Source: Bradyrhizobium diazoefficiens
GTDB lineage: Bacteria; Pseudomonadota; Alphaproteobacteria; Rhizobiales; Xanthobacteraceae
Assembly (NCBI RefSeq): GCF_018129965.1
Contig: NZ_JAFCKW010000003.1
Span: 186,001 to 250,000 of the forward strand
Direction of reading: 5' to 3'
DNA length: 64,000 bases
The notes below the pieces were generated by a model. It did no database searches. It saw nothing but the letters and a program-made list of their open reading frames with translations, and had not been told where the DNA came from. The position numbers and the translations under genes are program-made. Below, piece after piece: positions 37,518 through 46,580 of the stretch (the stretch's first letter is position 1; each line of letters starts with the position of its first letter).

Positions 37518-38176
37518 CGGGTGAGAACGTTGCCGTTGAGCGTATCGAAGGTGCTGCCGCCCTTCTTGCCGGCATTGGCCTCAGGCGCCGAGCCAGCACC
37601 CAGCACCTCGCTCAGCGACGGGCCGGCCGGACCGCGCGGCTGGTTCTGCATCTGCTGCGCGACGTTGCAGACCTTCGTCGTCATGGCCTCGGTATTCTTG
37701 TGGCCGTCCTTCATCTGCGCGCCGACCTGCGGCGGAATCCCGCACTTGGCGGAATTGGCCTCGATGTACTTGATCATCTTGGTCTCGGCCTGGCTGAAAT
37801 TGCGGATCAGCTTGCAGGCCTCGTCGGGCGGGGCGTGACGATCGCTCGCGGCCTTGATCAGCTTGCCGCGCTTCTCGGCCTCCTCGCGCAGGGGAATGAA
37901 CGCCTTCATGCAGTCCTCGCCGGGACCGCTCTGCGTCGGTGGGGCCGCGCTGAATGCACCGGCGCCGCCCACCGGCGCAGCGCCGTTCACGGGAAACGAT
38001 CCTTGCGGTGCGCCACCGACGGAGGCGACCGGCGCAGAACCGTTCACGGGCGGGAATGCGGAACTGGTCGCAGCCTGGCCCGGCAGTGGCGCCGGAAATC
38101 CCTGCGCGTGGGCACCCGAGGCACCGATGGTGACCAAGGCGGCAGTGATCGGAACCATCAAATGACGGATCATCAA
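37514..38176 (-). CDS. Secreted proline/glycine-rich hypothetical protein
   Basis: A 220-residue protein with a signal peptide (MVPITAALVTIGASGAHAQ), a Pro/Ala/Gly linker holding imperfect repeats (PVNGSAPVAS, PVNGAAPVGG), and a helical domain with three Cys (EDCMKAF, EACKLIR, AKCGIPP and a later KVCNVA). It is probably periplasmic. Function is not recognised. It precedes ubiA with a 4-bp overlap and is divergent from rsmE. Confidence 0.75.
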   Translation of the reverse strand: MMIRHLMVPITAALVTIGASGAHAQGFPAPLPGQAATSSAFPPVNGSAPVASVGGAPQGSFPVNGAAPVGGAGAFSAAPPTQSGPGEDCMKAFIPLREEAEKRGKLIKAASDRHAPPDEACKLIRNFSQAETKMIKYIEANSAKCGIPPQVGAQMKDGHKNTEAMTTKVCNVAQQMQNQPRGPAGPSLSEVLGAGSAPEANAGKKGGSTFDTLNGNVLTR

Positions 38177-38385
38177 GGCAGTTTCTCCGGCAGGAGCCTA
38201 CGGGGTTCGGCGACTTCCCAATTGAAGCGCACCCAGCGTGCTCGCGTTTTTACGATCCCCGCCGGCTCTTAACAACCCGTCGAATAGGGCAAGAGCGCGG
38301 CGCGCCGACGCACCAGTTTGGCAATATTTACCCCCGAAATGGCGGCTTTCGGTTAATAACGGCGTCAAATCGGACCTGCTGAACG

Positions 38386-39168
38386 ATGCCATCGATCAAT
38401 TTTCGCTCCCCTCGCCTGTTCGTCGATGCCGCCCTGGCCCAGGACGCCAGGGTGCAACTCGACCGCGACCAGGCCAATTATCTCGGCAATGTGCTGCGGC
38501 TTGCCGCCGGGGCCGAGATCCTGGCGTTCAACGGCCGCGACGGCGAATGGCAGGCCGCGATCGAAGGCCGCAAGCGTCCGGACGGCCTCGTGATCCTGCA
38601 GCAGGCCCGGCCCCAGGACACCCTTGCCGACCTCACTTATGTCTTCGCCCCGCTCAAACATGCCCGGCTGGACTACATGGTGCAGAAGGCCATCGAGATG
38701 GGCGCCGCCACGCTGCAACCGGTCCTGACCCGCTTCACCCAGGCCTCCCGGGTCAACACCGAGCGGATGCGCGCCAATGTCGTCGAGGCCGCCGAGCAAT
38801 GCGGCATCCTGAGCATCGCCGCGGTGGCCGAGCCACTGGCGCTGGACCGGTATCTCGATCAGCGCCCCGCCGGCCGGCTCCTGATCTTCTGTGACGAGGC
38901 GGCAGAGGTCCATGACCCCCTTCGCAGCCTACAACAGGCGCGCGATGCCGGACATGATCAACGCGGACCTGGTCATCAGGGCAGACCTGGTATCGACGTG
39001 CTGATCGGCCCCGAGGGCGGCTTTGCCGAGGAAGAGCGCGCCCTGCTGCTGCGCCAGCCGAAGATCCTGCGGCTTGCGCTGGGGCCCCGGATCATGCGGG
39101 CGGATACCGCCGCGGTTGCTGCACTGGCGCTGGTGCAGACCGTGCTCGGCGACTGGGGCGGCGGCTAG
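38386..39168 (+). CDS. rsmE: 16S rRNA (uracil(1498)-N(3))-methyltransferase
   Basis: A 260-residue SPOUT-class methyltransferase. The C-terminal knot carries LIGPEGGFAEEE and LGPRIMRADTAAVAAL, the SAM-binding blocks. An N-terminal PUA-like domain begins RLFVDAALAQ. Length is slightly above the E. coli protein because of an insert around residues 180-205. Its TAG shares a CTAG with the stop of the AraC-type gene on the other strand (39165-39168). Confidence 0.94.
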   Translation: MPSINFRSPRLFVDAALAQDARVQLDRDQANYLGNVLRLAAGAEILAFNGRDGEWQAAIEGRKRPDGLVILQQARPQDTLADLTYVFAPLKHARLDYMVQKAIEMGAATLQPVLTRFTQASRVNTERMRANVVEAAEQCGILSIAAVAEPLALDRYLDQRPAGRLLIFCDEAAEVHDPLRSLQQARDAGHDQRGPGHQGRPGIDVLIGPEGGFAEEERALLLRQPKILRLALGPRIMRADTAAVAALALVQTVLGDWGGG

Positions 39169-40175
39169 CTCGGCTCTCGCATCGACCGTTGCAAGGTCTC
39201 GGACGGCAGTTCGCCGAAGGCCGCCCTGTAGCTCGCCGCGAATTCGCTCAGATGCCAAAAGCCATGCGCAATCGCGCAGGACTTCACACTGCGCCGCCCG
39301 GGTCCGAGCCGGAGCTGCTTGCGCACCGCCCAAAGGCGCAGGACCCGGCTGTAGCGATGCGGGCTCATGCCGCAGATGGCCAGGGTCGCGCTCTGGAGAG
39401 TCCGGACCGACACGCCGACCTGCTCAGCGAGTTCAGTCGTCTTGTGCCAGACTGACAGATCGCGACGGATCAATTTTTCCATGTCCGCGACGATCCGCCG
39501 ATAGCCTTCCGTCGTGGACGGAACGGGTCCACCACTCACATTGGTGCGGATCGCCGCCTCCATGGTGCTGAGCAGGGATTGCTCCACGACGGTTCGGGAC
39601 GCCGGCTCGTCGAAGAAGTCCGGATCATTCGCCGCGGTTTCGAGCGTGACGGAGATCAGGCGTCGCAGCGATGCCAGCACGTCGGGCGTCGGGTTCAGCA
39701 GATGGTAGCCATCACCCAGTTTTGCCCAGGGTTCGCGCGCGGGCAGAGTGAAGTCCACGACACCGATCAGACGACCCACCGGCTCATGGACCAGACAATC
39801 GGAAGCGCCCGTCAGAACCACGATGGAGCCGCCGATGGATTGCCCGTCGATACGGGAGGAGGTCACATGGTCCATCGGCACCACCACGGCGGCGGCATTG
39901 GTCAGTTGAAAGCCGCGGACGATCCGCGGGAAGGTTTTCAACAGGGACAAGGTAACCGTCGGCAAACCGAGACGCGCGCGCATGATCGGCGTCGTCCCGG
40001 CGGACAACGGCATGCTGGATGCGCCGGCATATCTCTCGCTTTCGTCGAACTGATCGACGTCATACGAACGGAGCTCGAGCGCCGCGGATGGCTTGAGTCC
40101 CTGGAAGGACAGCAAGCGGTCCGTCGCTACTCTTGGCGCTCCGTCACACACCGCGTTGAGATGGCTTTGATCCAT
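39165..40175 (-). CDS. AraC-family transcriptional regulator
   Basis: A 336-residue regulator. The N-terminal 220 residues form a cupin-like sensory domain of the type seen with AraC_binding_2. The C-terminal domain has two helix-turn-helix units: ELAEQVGVSVRTLQSATLAI and SVKSCAIAHGFWHLSEFAAS, followed by YRAAFGELPSETL. Nothing here shows the effector or targets; no operon partner is adjacent on the same strand, except the regulator 10 bp upstream. Confidence 0.9.
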   Translation of the reverse strand: MDQSHLNAVCDGAPRVATDRLLSFQGLKPSAALELRSYDVDQFDESERYAGASSMPLSAGTTPIMRARLGLPTVTLSLLKTFPRIVRGFQLTNAAAVVVPMDHVTSSRIDGQSIGGSIVVLTGASDCLVHEPVGRLIGVVDFTLPAREPWAKLGDGYHLLNPTPDVLASLRRLISVTLETAANDPDFFDEPASRTVVEQSLLSTMEAAIRTNVSGGPVPSTTEGYRRIVADMEKLIRRDLSVWHKTTELAEQVGVSVRTLQSATLAICGMSPHRYSRVLRLWAVRKQLRLGPGRRSVKSCAIAHGFWHLSEFAASYRAAFGELPSETLQRSMREPS

Positions 40176-40184
40176 GTTCGCCGC

Positions 40185-40694
40185 TTACTTCGCATTCCTT
40201 GTCGACACCGCGGCGCCCTTGGCGACGCGCAAATCGTCCGGTCCGTTGATGCCCGCCCGCTTGAGATCGCGCAGCAGCTTTGTCAGCAACAACATGTTGG
40301 TCTTCTGCAATTCGTGATTGTTTCCAAATCTGAACTGGTTCTGCTCGGTCACGATGAGCCCGGCCTTGGTCTCGGCAAGAATTTTTCGCCGCTTCAGCCC
40401 CGTCACGCGACGGCGCACTGTCTCCAGTGGAAGGCTGAGAAAGCGAGAGAGTGCCGCGCGAGATACTCCTTGCTTGATCACATCCGGCTCGACCGCATCA
40501 ATGCTGGAAAACCTCGCGTCCAGCGACGGATCGTTCATCACATGAATAACGTTCGCATTGAGAACCGCATGAACGATCAACAGGTCCAGCGGATCGAATT
40601 CGTGGTAGTGCCGGAACAGCTCGCTGATCGAAAACAGCATGTAGGCCAGCGTATGTCGCGAGACCGTCCGGATAATATCTGAGGCATTGCGCAT
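40185..40694 (-). CDS. Winged-helix regulator-like protein
   Basis: A 169-residue protein from ATG 40694. An N-terminal helical region (LFSISELFRHYHEFDPLDLL) is followed by a helix-turn-helix of the winged type, GVSRAALSRFLSLPLETVRRRVTGLKRRKIL, and a wing-like segment GLIVTEQNQ. The start is uncertain: no clear ribosome site precedes 40694 and the frame stays open to 40847. It ends 10 bp before the AraC-type gene, so the two regulators may share a transcript. Confidence 0.65.
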   Translation of the reverse strand: MRNASDIIRTVSRHTLAYMLFSISELFRHYHEFDPLDLLIVHAVLNANVIHVMNDPSLDARFSSIDAVEPDVIKQGVSRAALSRFLSLPLETVRRRVTGLKRRKILAETKAGLIVTEQNQFRFGNNHELQKTNMLLLTKLLRDLKRAGINGPDDLRVAKGAAVSTRNAK

Positions 40695-40882
40695 GAATCT
40701 AAAACCACATTGACGTTGTAAACCAAGGTCACGGCGAACGGATGATCCGCCATACCCAAAATGAGTATGCGACGACTTGCCAGTGCTGCTCAATTTCTCA
40801 TTGTGACGCCGGGTCCGCGGCGGCATCGGTGCATGTCGGTCGAACACGTTCGCGGCGTGTCGATCGCAGAGGACATCGGGCG

Positions 40883-41098
40883 ATGAACGACGATGAGGTC
40901 TTCGACGTGCAGCGACGCGAGGAACTGCGATTGATCAAAATGTTTCTCGGCATCAAGGACGCTGCCAGACGTCAGAGGATTCTCGCATTGGCGGAGCAGC
41001 TCGCCGATGACGCTGCATCCGGCATCCCGGGGCCGGCCGTCGGCTTGAACGGACCATCGCGTGAAGACGCCTCGCAAGAGGCCCATGGGCCGACATGA
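40883..41098 (+). CDS. Small acidic helical protein
   Basis: A 71-residue protein starting MNDDEVFDVQRREELRL, with one amphipathic helix (RRQRILALAEQLADD) and a flexible Pro/Gly tail. It resembles the C-terminal helical tail of some XRE-family regulators but has no DNA-binding domain. The nearest ribosome-like bases are weak. It is divergent from the winged-helix protein at 40185-40694. Function not recognised. Confidence 0.5.
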   Translation: MNDDEVFDVQRREELRLIKMFLGIKDAARRQRILALAEQLADDAASGIPGPAVGLNGPSREDASQEAHGPT

Positions 41099-41152
41099 AT
41101 GAGAAGCGGTGCATTGCGAGCGCTTGGCCGCGACGTCATGACAGGACAATCT

Positions 41153-41168
41153 AGGTATTAAAATACCT
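41153..41168. promoter_or_regulatory. Palindromic site upstream of hisZ
   Basis: AGGTATT and AATACCT form a 7-bp inverted repeat with a two-base centre, AT-rich in a GC-rich setting, about 180 bp before the hisZ start. It could be an operator or part of a promoter; no factor can be named. Confidence 0.3.
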
Positions 41169-41347
41169 CTTTCGTCTAACCGGCAATCCCGCTGTTCCTG
41201 ACCTGACGATTGTTCGGCTTCGCTCCCAGGCTGTTAAGCGATTGATCCTTTGGAGGTCGAAACCGCTTCCGGGCCATGCTAAGGGCTGCGCCAATTCGCC
41301 TGTCTCCCCTTGCCCTGCCCGGTTCCGCCGGACGATGGACCCCTGTT

Positions 41348-42499
41348 ATGACCGCGACTGCCACCTCAAACGCTGCCGGCTCCGCCGCCTGGGCGGATAC
41401 GCTGCTCTTGTCGTTCGCGCAGGCCGGCTATGTCAGGGCCGAGCCCGCGATCCTGCAGCCGGCCGAGCCGTTCCTGGACCTCTCCGGCGAGGACATCCGC
41501 AAGAGCCTTTACCTGACCACGGACCTCTCCGGTGAGGAGCTCTGCCTGCGACCGGATCTGACGATTCCCGTGGCCCGCGACTACCTCGCCTCGGGGCGCG
41601 CCGGCCAGCCGGCCGGATTCAGCTATCTCGGCCCGGTGTTTCGTTATCGTAGCGGGCAGGCCAGCGAATTCCTTCAAGCCGGCATCGAGTCGTTCGGCCG
41701 CCAGGACCGCCCTGCCGCCGATGCCGAGATGCTCGCGCTGGCGCTGGAAGCGACCGCTGCCTTCGGCGTCCGCGACGTCGAGATCCGCACCGGGGACGTG
41801 GCGCTTTTCAACGCCTTGCTCGACGCGCTCGACCTCTACCCGGTCTGGCGCCGCCGCCTCGTCAAGGACTTCAACCGCAAGATCAGCCTGGAGCAGGATC
41901 TGGAGCGGCTGGCGGCTGCGGCCGCCGCGGCCCGCAGCGAATATCAGGGCGTGCTGGCCGCGCTCGCCGGCTCCGACCGCAAGGCGGCGCTCGCCTTCGT
42001 CACCGACCTGATGTCGATCGCCGGCACCACCAATGTCGGCGGTCGTACCACGGCCGAGATCGCGGACCGCTTCCTCGAGCAATCCACGCTGAAAGGCGGC
42101 GCGCTGCCGCGCGAGGCGATCACCGTGCTCAAGCGCTTCCTGTCGATATCGGGCAATCCCGACGGCGCCATCGCCGAACTCCGTGCCCTGACCCAGGACG
42201 CGAAGCTGGATCTTGCCGCCGCCATCGACCAGTTCGAAAGCCGGGTCGGCTTCATGGCTGCCCGCGGCATCGACGTGAAGCAGACCCGCTTCTCCACCGC
42301 GTTCGGCCGCGGTCTCGACTATTACACAGGCTTCGAATTCGAGCTGCATCACCGCGGCAACGGCGCCGAGCCGCTGGTTGCCGGCGGCCGCTATGACGGG
42401 CTGATGACCCAGCTTGGATCGGCAGAGTCGATTCCCGCGGTCGGTTTCTCGGTCTGGGTGGATGCGTTGAGCCGGATCGGCCGCAAGGTGGGAGCTTAA
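41348..42499 (+). CDS. hisZ: ATP phosphoribosyltransferase regulatory subunit
   Basis: A 383-residue paralogue of histidyl-tRNA synthetase that lacks charging activity and activates HisG. Visible blocks are RPDLTIPVAR (class II motif 2 region), YLGPVFRYR and RGLDYYTGFEFE; the C-terminal anticodon-binding domain of HisRS is absent, as in HisZ. ATG 41348 was chosen over 41276 because the family sequence begins shortly after it. It is followed by hisG after 3 bp. Confidence 0.93.
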   Translation: MTATATSNAAGSAAWADTLLLSFAQAGYVRAEPAILQPAEPFLDLSGEDIRKSLYLTTDLSGEELCLRPDLTIPVARDYLASGRAGQPAGFSYLGPVFRYRSGQASEFLQAGIESFGRQDRPAADAEMLALALEATAAFGVRDVEIRTGDVALFNALLDALDLYPVWRRRLVKDFNRKISLEQDLERLAAAAAAARSEYQGVLAALAGSDRKAALAFVTDLMSIAGTTNVGGRTTAEIADRFLEQSTLKGGALPREAITVLKRFLSISGNPDGAIAELRALTQDAKLDLAAAIDQFESRVGFMAARGIDVKQTRFSTAFGRGLDYYTGFEFELHHRGNGAEPLVAGGRYDGLMTQLGSAESIPAVGFSVWVDALSRIGRKVGA

Positions 42500-42502
42500 G
42501 TC

Positions 42503-43480
42503 ATGAGCGCGCCATTCGTTCTGGCCGTTCCCTCGAAGGGCCGTCTCCAGGAAAACGCCGAGGCGTTCTTCGCCCGCGCGGGGCTCAAGCTGTCGAAGGC
42601 CGGCGGCGCCCGCGACTATCGCGGCACCATCGCAGGCCTCGACAATGTCGAGGTCGCCTATCTGTCGGCGAGTGAGATCGCCTCGCAGCTGTCGCGCGGC
42701 TTCGCGCATCTCGGCGTCACCGGCGAGGATCTCGTCCGCGAGAACATCACGGATGCCGACAGGCGGGTGTCGCTGATCGAAGGGCTCGGCTTCGGCTATG
42801 CCGACGTCGTCGTCGCCGTGCCGCAGGCGTGGATCGACGTCCGCACCATGGCCGATCTCGACGACGTCACCACCGGCTTCCGCGAGCAGCATCACATGCG
42901 GATGCGGGTCGCGACCAAGTTCATCAATCTCACCCGCGCCTTCTTCCAGAGCCACGGCATCACCGACTACCGCATCGTCGAAAGCACCGGCGCGACCGAG
43001 GGTGCCCCGGCGGCCGGCGCCGCCGAGCTGATCGTCGACATCACCACCACGGGCGCGACCCTCGCCGCCAATGGCTTGCGCGTGCTCGACGACGGCGTGA
43101 TCCTGCGCAGCCAGGCCAATCTGGTCGCCTCCAAGGAGGCCGACTGGTCGCCCGAGGCGCGCGAGACGGCGCGCGTCATCCTCGATCACATCGCGGCACG
43201 GGCGCGGGCCAACAAATATCGTGAAGTCCGCACCCGCTTCCGACAGTGCGACGCGGCCCTGCTCGGGGAAGCCCACGAGCGCTTCGGCGTGGAAGCTCCG
43301 TTCGGCGGGCCGACCTCGTCGGGCATGCTGACGCTGCACTGCCCGCCAGGGCAACTCTATGCGCTGGCGAGCTTCCTGCGCGAGCACGGCGCGGAGACCG
43401 TCTCGGTGGTTTCGCTCGACTACGTGTTCGACCGGGAAAATCCGCTGTTCGCCAGGCTCGAGGCGTTCCTGCGACAGTGA
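42503..43480 (+). CDS. hisG: ATP phosphoribosyltransferase HisG
   Basis: A 325-residue enzyme for the first step of histidine synthesis. The catalytic domains begin [19 protein letters not shown] and contain the PRPP-binding block [18 protein letters not shown]. The C-terminal about 100 residues (from REVRTRF to the end) form an extra domain including [14 protein letters not shown]. The protein is longer than short-form HisG (about 210-230 residues), although its regulatory partner hisZ is directly upstream. Start and ribosome region are clear. Confidence 0.95.
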   Translation: MSAPFVLAVPSKGRLQENAEAFFARAGLKLSKAGGARDYRGTIAGLDNVEVAYLSASEIASQLSRGFAHLGVTGEDLVRENITDADRRVSLIEGLGFGYADVVVAVPQAWIDVRTMADLDDVTTGFREQHHMRMRVATKFINLTRAFFQSHGITDYRIVESTGATEGAPAAGAAELIVDITTTGATLAANGLRVLDDGVILRSQANLVASKEADWSPEARETARVILDHIAARARANKYREVRTRFRQCDAALLGEAHERFGVEAPFGGPTSSGMLTLHCPPGQLYALASFLREHGAETVSVVSLDYVFDRENPLFARLEAFLRQ

Positions 43481-43558
43481 GCCTCAGGTCCGTTCAGCGT
43501 GGCGACAGCGAACGCCAGCTACCATATGCTGTTGAGATGACCTCTGGGACCTTGATCG

Positions 43559-44605
43559 ATGACGCTGGGCTCTGACGTATCCGGCCTGACGACCACCGCG
43601 GCCGACGCCGCGGCGAAGGGCCTGTCGATTGTCGTCCCCGCCTACAACGAGGCGGCAGGACTGGCGTCGCTGCACCAGCGCATCTGCGATCTCGCGAAGA
43701 CCCTGCGGCAACGCTATCGCCTGTCCTGCGAGGTCGTCTATGTCGACGACGGCAGCGCGGACGCGACGCTGTCGATTGCCCGTTCGCTGCCCGCCGACGC
43801 GGTCGACGTCCAGGTGGTGTCGCTGTCGCGCAATTTCGGCAAGGAGGCGGCGCTGATGGCCGGCCTCGACCATGCCCGGCTCGGCGCCGTGATGTTCATG
43901 GACGGCGACGGCCAGCATCCGCCTGATCTGGTCGAGCAGCTCGTGCGGCACTGGATCGAGGACGGCTATGACGTGGTCTATACCGCCAAGGCCCATCGCG
44001 ACAACGAGCCGTTCCTGCGCCGGGTCGCCGTGCACGGTTTCTACGCGCTGATCAATTGGGGCGCCCGCCAGAAGATCCCGGAGGATGCCGGCGATTTCCG
44101 CCTGCTGTCGCCGCGCGCGGTCGCAGCCCTCAGACAGCTTCCGGAACGCAATCGCTTCTTCAAGGGGCTGGCGAGCTGGATCGGCTTTCGCCAGATTCGC
44201 GTCGACTACGAGCCGGCGCCGCGCGTCCATGGCGTGACCACTTTCAGCGCCGCGCGCCTGCTCGGCCTGTCGATCGAAGGCGTCACCTCGTTCTCGGTGG
44301 CGCCGCTGCGCTTTGCCAGCATGCTCGGGGTCGCCCTGGCCGCCATCGCCTTCCTGTTCGGCCTCTCCATCCTCTGGGAAGTCTTTACCACCGGCAAGCA
44401 GGTGCCCGGCTATCCCTCGCTCGTGGTCGGCCTGATGACGATCGGCGGCGTGCAGCTCATCATGATCGGCATCGTCGGCGAATATATCGGCAAGATCCTG
44501 TCCGAACTGAAGGCGCGCCCGATCTACTTCGTCGCCGAGCACAGCCAGAAGCACGCCGAGCCTGCCAAGGCCGACGATGTGTCCAGCCGGACGGCGGCCG
44601 AATGA
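43559..44605 (+). CDS. Family 2 glycosyltransferase with two C-terminal membrane helices (polyprenyl-phosphate type)
   Basis: A 348-residue GT2 enzyme. The N-terminal domain has IVVPAYNEAAGL, VDDGSADAT and MDGDGQHPPDL (the DXD-type site). Two hydrophobic helices follow (FASMLGVALAAIAFLFGLS and a second near residue 275). This is the DPM1/ArnC/GtrB layout, which transfers a sugar from a nucleotide sugar to undecaprenyl phosphate at the cytoplasmic face. It overlaps the YdjC-type deacetylase by 4 bp; this pairing suggests the sugar is N-acetylated and later deacetylated, as for Francisella FlmF2/NaxD. Confidence 0.9.
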   Translation: MTLGSDVSGLTTTAADAAAKGLSIVVPAYNEAAGLASLHQRICDLAKTLRQRYRLSCEVVYVDDGSADATLSIARSLPADAVDVQVVSLSRNFGKEAALMAGLDHARLGAVMFMDGDGQHPPDLVEQLVRHWIEDGYDVVYTAKAHRDNEPFLRRVAVHGFYALINWGARQKIPEDAGDFRLLSPRAVAALRQLPERNRFFKGLASWIGFRQIRVDYEPAPRVHGVTTFSAARLLGLSIEGVTSFSVAPLRFASMLGVALAAIAFLFGLSILWEVFTTGKQVPGYPSLVVGLMTIGGVQLIMIGIVGEYIGKILSELKARPIYFVAEHSQKHAEPAKADDVSSRTAAE

Positions 44606-45444
44606 GCGCGGCGGCGCCGCGGCGGATCTGGCTGTGCGCTGACGATTACGGCATCAGCCCCGGCGTCAACCGTGCCATTCGCGACCTGATCGAGCGCGGC
44701 CGTCTCAACGCGACCTCGGTGATGATGGTCGGTCCGGCGATCGCGCGGAGCGAGATCGAGGCGCTTCAGGCCTCAGCCAGGCAGAGCCCGCGCTGTGCGA
44801 TCGGACTGCACGTGACGCTGTCGGCGCCGTTCAGGCCGCTCACCATGCATTTCCGTCCCCTCGACGGCGACATGTTCCTGGCGTTTCCAAAGCTGCTGCG
44901 CGCGGGTCTCACGCGCCGGCTCGACCGCGAATTCTTTCGCAACGAGGTGAAGGCGCAACTGGCGGCCTTCGCGGAAGCGTTCGGGCGCGTGCCCGACTTC
45001 GTCGACGGCCATCAGCATGTCCAGCTCTACCCGCAGGTGCGCGACGGCTTCGTCGACGCGGTCGGCGAAATCGCACCGAAAGCCTGGGTCCGCCAGGGCG
45101 GCCGCGACCTGCCGCTGGCGCAGCGGCTGGCTTCGCCGAAGGCCATGGTGCTGGACATTCTGAGCGCGCAATTCCGCCGCCGTGCCGACAGCGCCGGCCT
45201 CAGTTTCAATCCCGGCTTTGCGGGTGCCTATGATTTCACGAGGGCGGCCGATTTCGGCGCGCTCATGCGGCAATTCCTGGAGGGGCTCCCCGACGACGGC
45301 CTCGTGATGTGCCATCCCGGCTTCGTCGACGACGTCCTCGCCAGCCTCGATCCGATGACGGATGTGCGCGAACGCGAGCACGCTTATCTCGCCGGCGATG
45401 CCTTCGCGCGCCTGCTGGCGGACAGCGGCGTCACGCTGGGGTGA
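44602..45444 (+). CDS. YdjC/ChbG-family carbohydrate deacetylase (NaxD/HpnK type)
   Basis: A 280-residue enzyme of the ChbG/HpnK family. Metal ligands are in CADDYGISP (Asp), GLHVTLS and DGHQHVQLYP (His), and a catalytic-type residue lies in CHPGF. The fold is cytoplasmic. ATG 44602 overlaps the GT2 stop (ATGA), so the two are coupled. Likely substrate is an undecaprenyl-phosphate-linked N-acetyl sugar made by the GT2; HpnK-type action on hopanoids is less likely because no hopanoid genes are nearby. The frame extends far upstream to 44056, but that part overlaps the GT2 and is not coding. Confidence 0.88.
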   Translation: MSAAAPRRIWLCADDYGISPGVNRAIRDLIERGRLNATSVMMVGPAIARSEIEALQASARQSPRCAIGLHVTLSAPFRPLTMHFRPLDGDMFLAFPKLLRAGLTRRLDREFFRNEVKAQLAAFAEAFGRVPDFVDGHQHVQLYPQVRDGFVDAVGEIAPKAWVRQGGRDLPLAQRLASPKAMVLDILSAQFRRRADSAGLSFNPGFAGAYDFTRAADFGALMRQFLEGLPDDGLVMCHPGFVDDVLASLDPMTDVREREHAYLAGDAFARLLADSGVTLG

Positions 45445-45569
45445 AACCCGCCGAAAGCAAGCTGCGGGGCAGCTTGTCGCATACCGAAATTTAATCCGGC
45501 CGGCACTGTTGGCGCCACAATGGAACCCTACATCTGGCTCGCGCTTGTTTTGCGCGAGGGAGACTGATC

Positions 45570-46376
45570 ATGACGCCGCAGGAACGCCAGCTCGTTGACG
45601 ACCTTTTCGACCGGCTTTCGAAACTGGAAAATGCGCCGCGCGATCCCGACGCGATCGCCGCGATCTCCGACGGCCTGCGCAAGGCGCCCGGCGCGGTTTA
45701 CGCGCTGACGCAAACCGTGCTGCTGCAGGACGAGGCGCTGAAGCGCGCCCATGCCCGCATCCAGGAGTTGGAAGCAGCGCATGCGCCCGAGCCGGCGCAA
45801 TCCGGCGGTTTCCTGGATACCATGCGCGACACGCTGTTCGGCGGCGGGCCCGCCCGCGGCTCGGTTCCGAGCGTGCCGCCGCGCGACCAGCGGCCGGTCT
45901 GGAACAGCGGCCAGGCGATGCCGCAACCGCAGCCCGGTTATGGCCAGCCGCCTTATGGACAGGCTTACGGCCAAGGTCCTGGTCAAGGTTATGGCGCCCC
46001 GCCAGTCGGCGGTGGCGGCGGCTCGTTCCTCGGTACGGCCGCAGCCGCCGCGGCGGGCGTGGTCGGCGGTTCGCTGTTGCTCTCCAGCATCCGCGGCATG
46101 ATGGGCGGCTCGCACCAGCAGGCCTTCGGCGACACCAACGCCTTCGGCGACCGCGGCGCTGGTGGAAGTCCGTGGGGCGGCAGCGACCAGTCCGGCGGCT
46201 CGCTCGCGCGCGATGCCGGCCTCGATGACATCGGCACGAACCGGGACTCCCGCCAAGGCTTCTTCGACCAGGCGTCCAACGACAGCGAGAACGACGACGA
46301 TCGCGACAACGGCAACATGGACCTTGCCGACGACAGCGATTTCGGCGGCGATGACGGCGGCAGCGACTACGCCTGA
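45570..46376 (+). CDS. DUF2076 family protein
   Basis: A 268-residue protein of unknown function. The N-terminal helical part (TPQERQLVDDLFDRLSKLE) is the conserved DUF2076 segment; a Gln/Gly/Pro/Tyr-rich repeat region (GQPPYGQAYGQ) follows, then a hydrophobic stretch, and a very acidic C-terminus (DDSDFGGDDGG). The layout suggests a membrane- or surface-associated protein. The hairpin at 46415 follows. Confidence 0.85.
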   Translation: MTPQERQLVDDLFDRLSKLENAPRDPDAIAAISDGLRKAPGAVYALTQTVLLQDEALKRAHARIQELEAAHAPEPAQSGGFLDTMRDTLFGGGPARGSVPSVPPRDQRPVWNSGQAMPQPQPGYGQPPYGQAYGQGPGQGYGAPPVGGGGGSFLGTAAAAAAGVVGGSLLLSSIRGMMGGSHQQAFGDTNAFGDRGAGGSPWGGSDQSGGSLARDAGLDDIGTNRDSRQGFFDQASNDSENDDDRDNGNMDLADDSDFGGDDGGSDYA

Positions 46377-46414
46377 TCGCCGACTTCGCTGGCCCGAACG
46401 CACAATCCCGAACG

Positions 46415-46440
46415 AACGGCCGCCGAACGGGCGGCCGTTT
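46415..46440 (+). terminator. Hairpin after the DUF2076 gene
   Basis: AACGGCCGC and GCGGCCGTT are separated by seven bases and followed by a very short T-run. It is 38 bp past the stop, so it may terminate transcription. Confidence 0.5.
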
Positions 46441-46580
46441 CCGTTCGGCGGTATCCGTGTCCCTGCGTGCGCTTCGTCACGTGAGCCGCCTGGGCCGGAA
46501 GGCAGATCTTGGAGACGCGATGCGTCGCCGCTATGATCGCGCATTGACAGGGACCCCCTATTGCAGTCGCGGAGTTCTCC

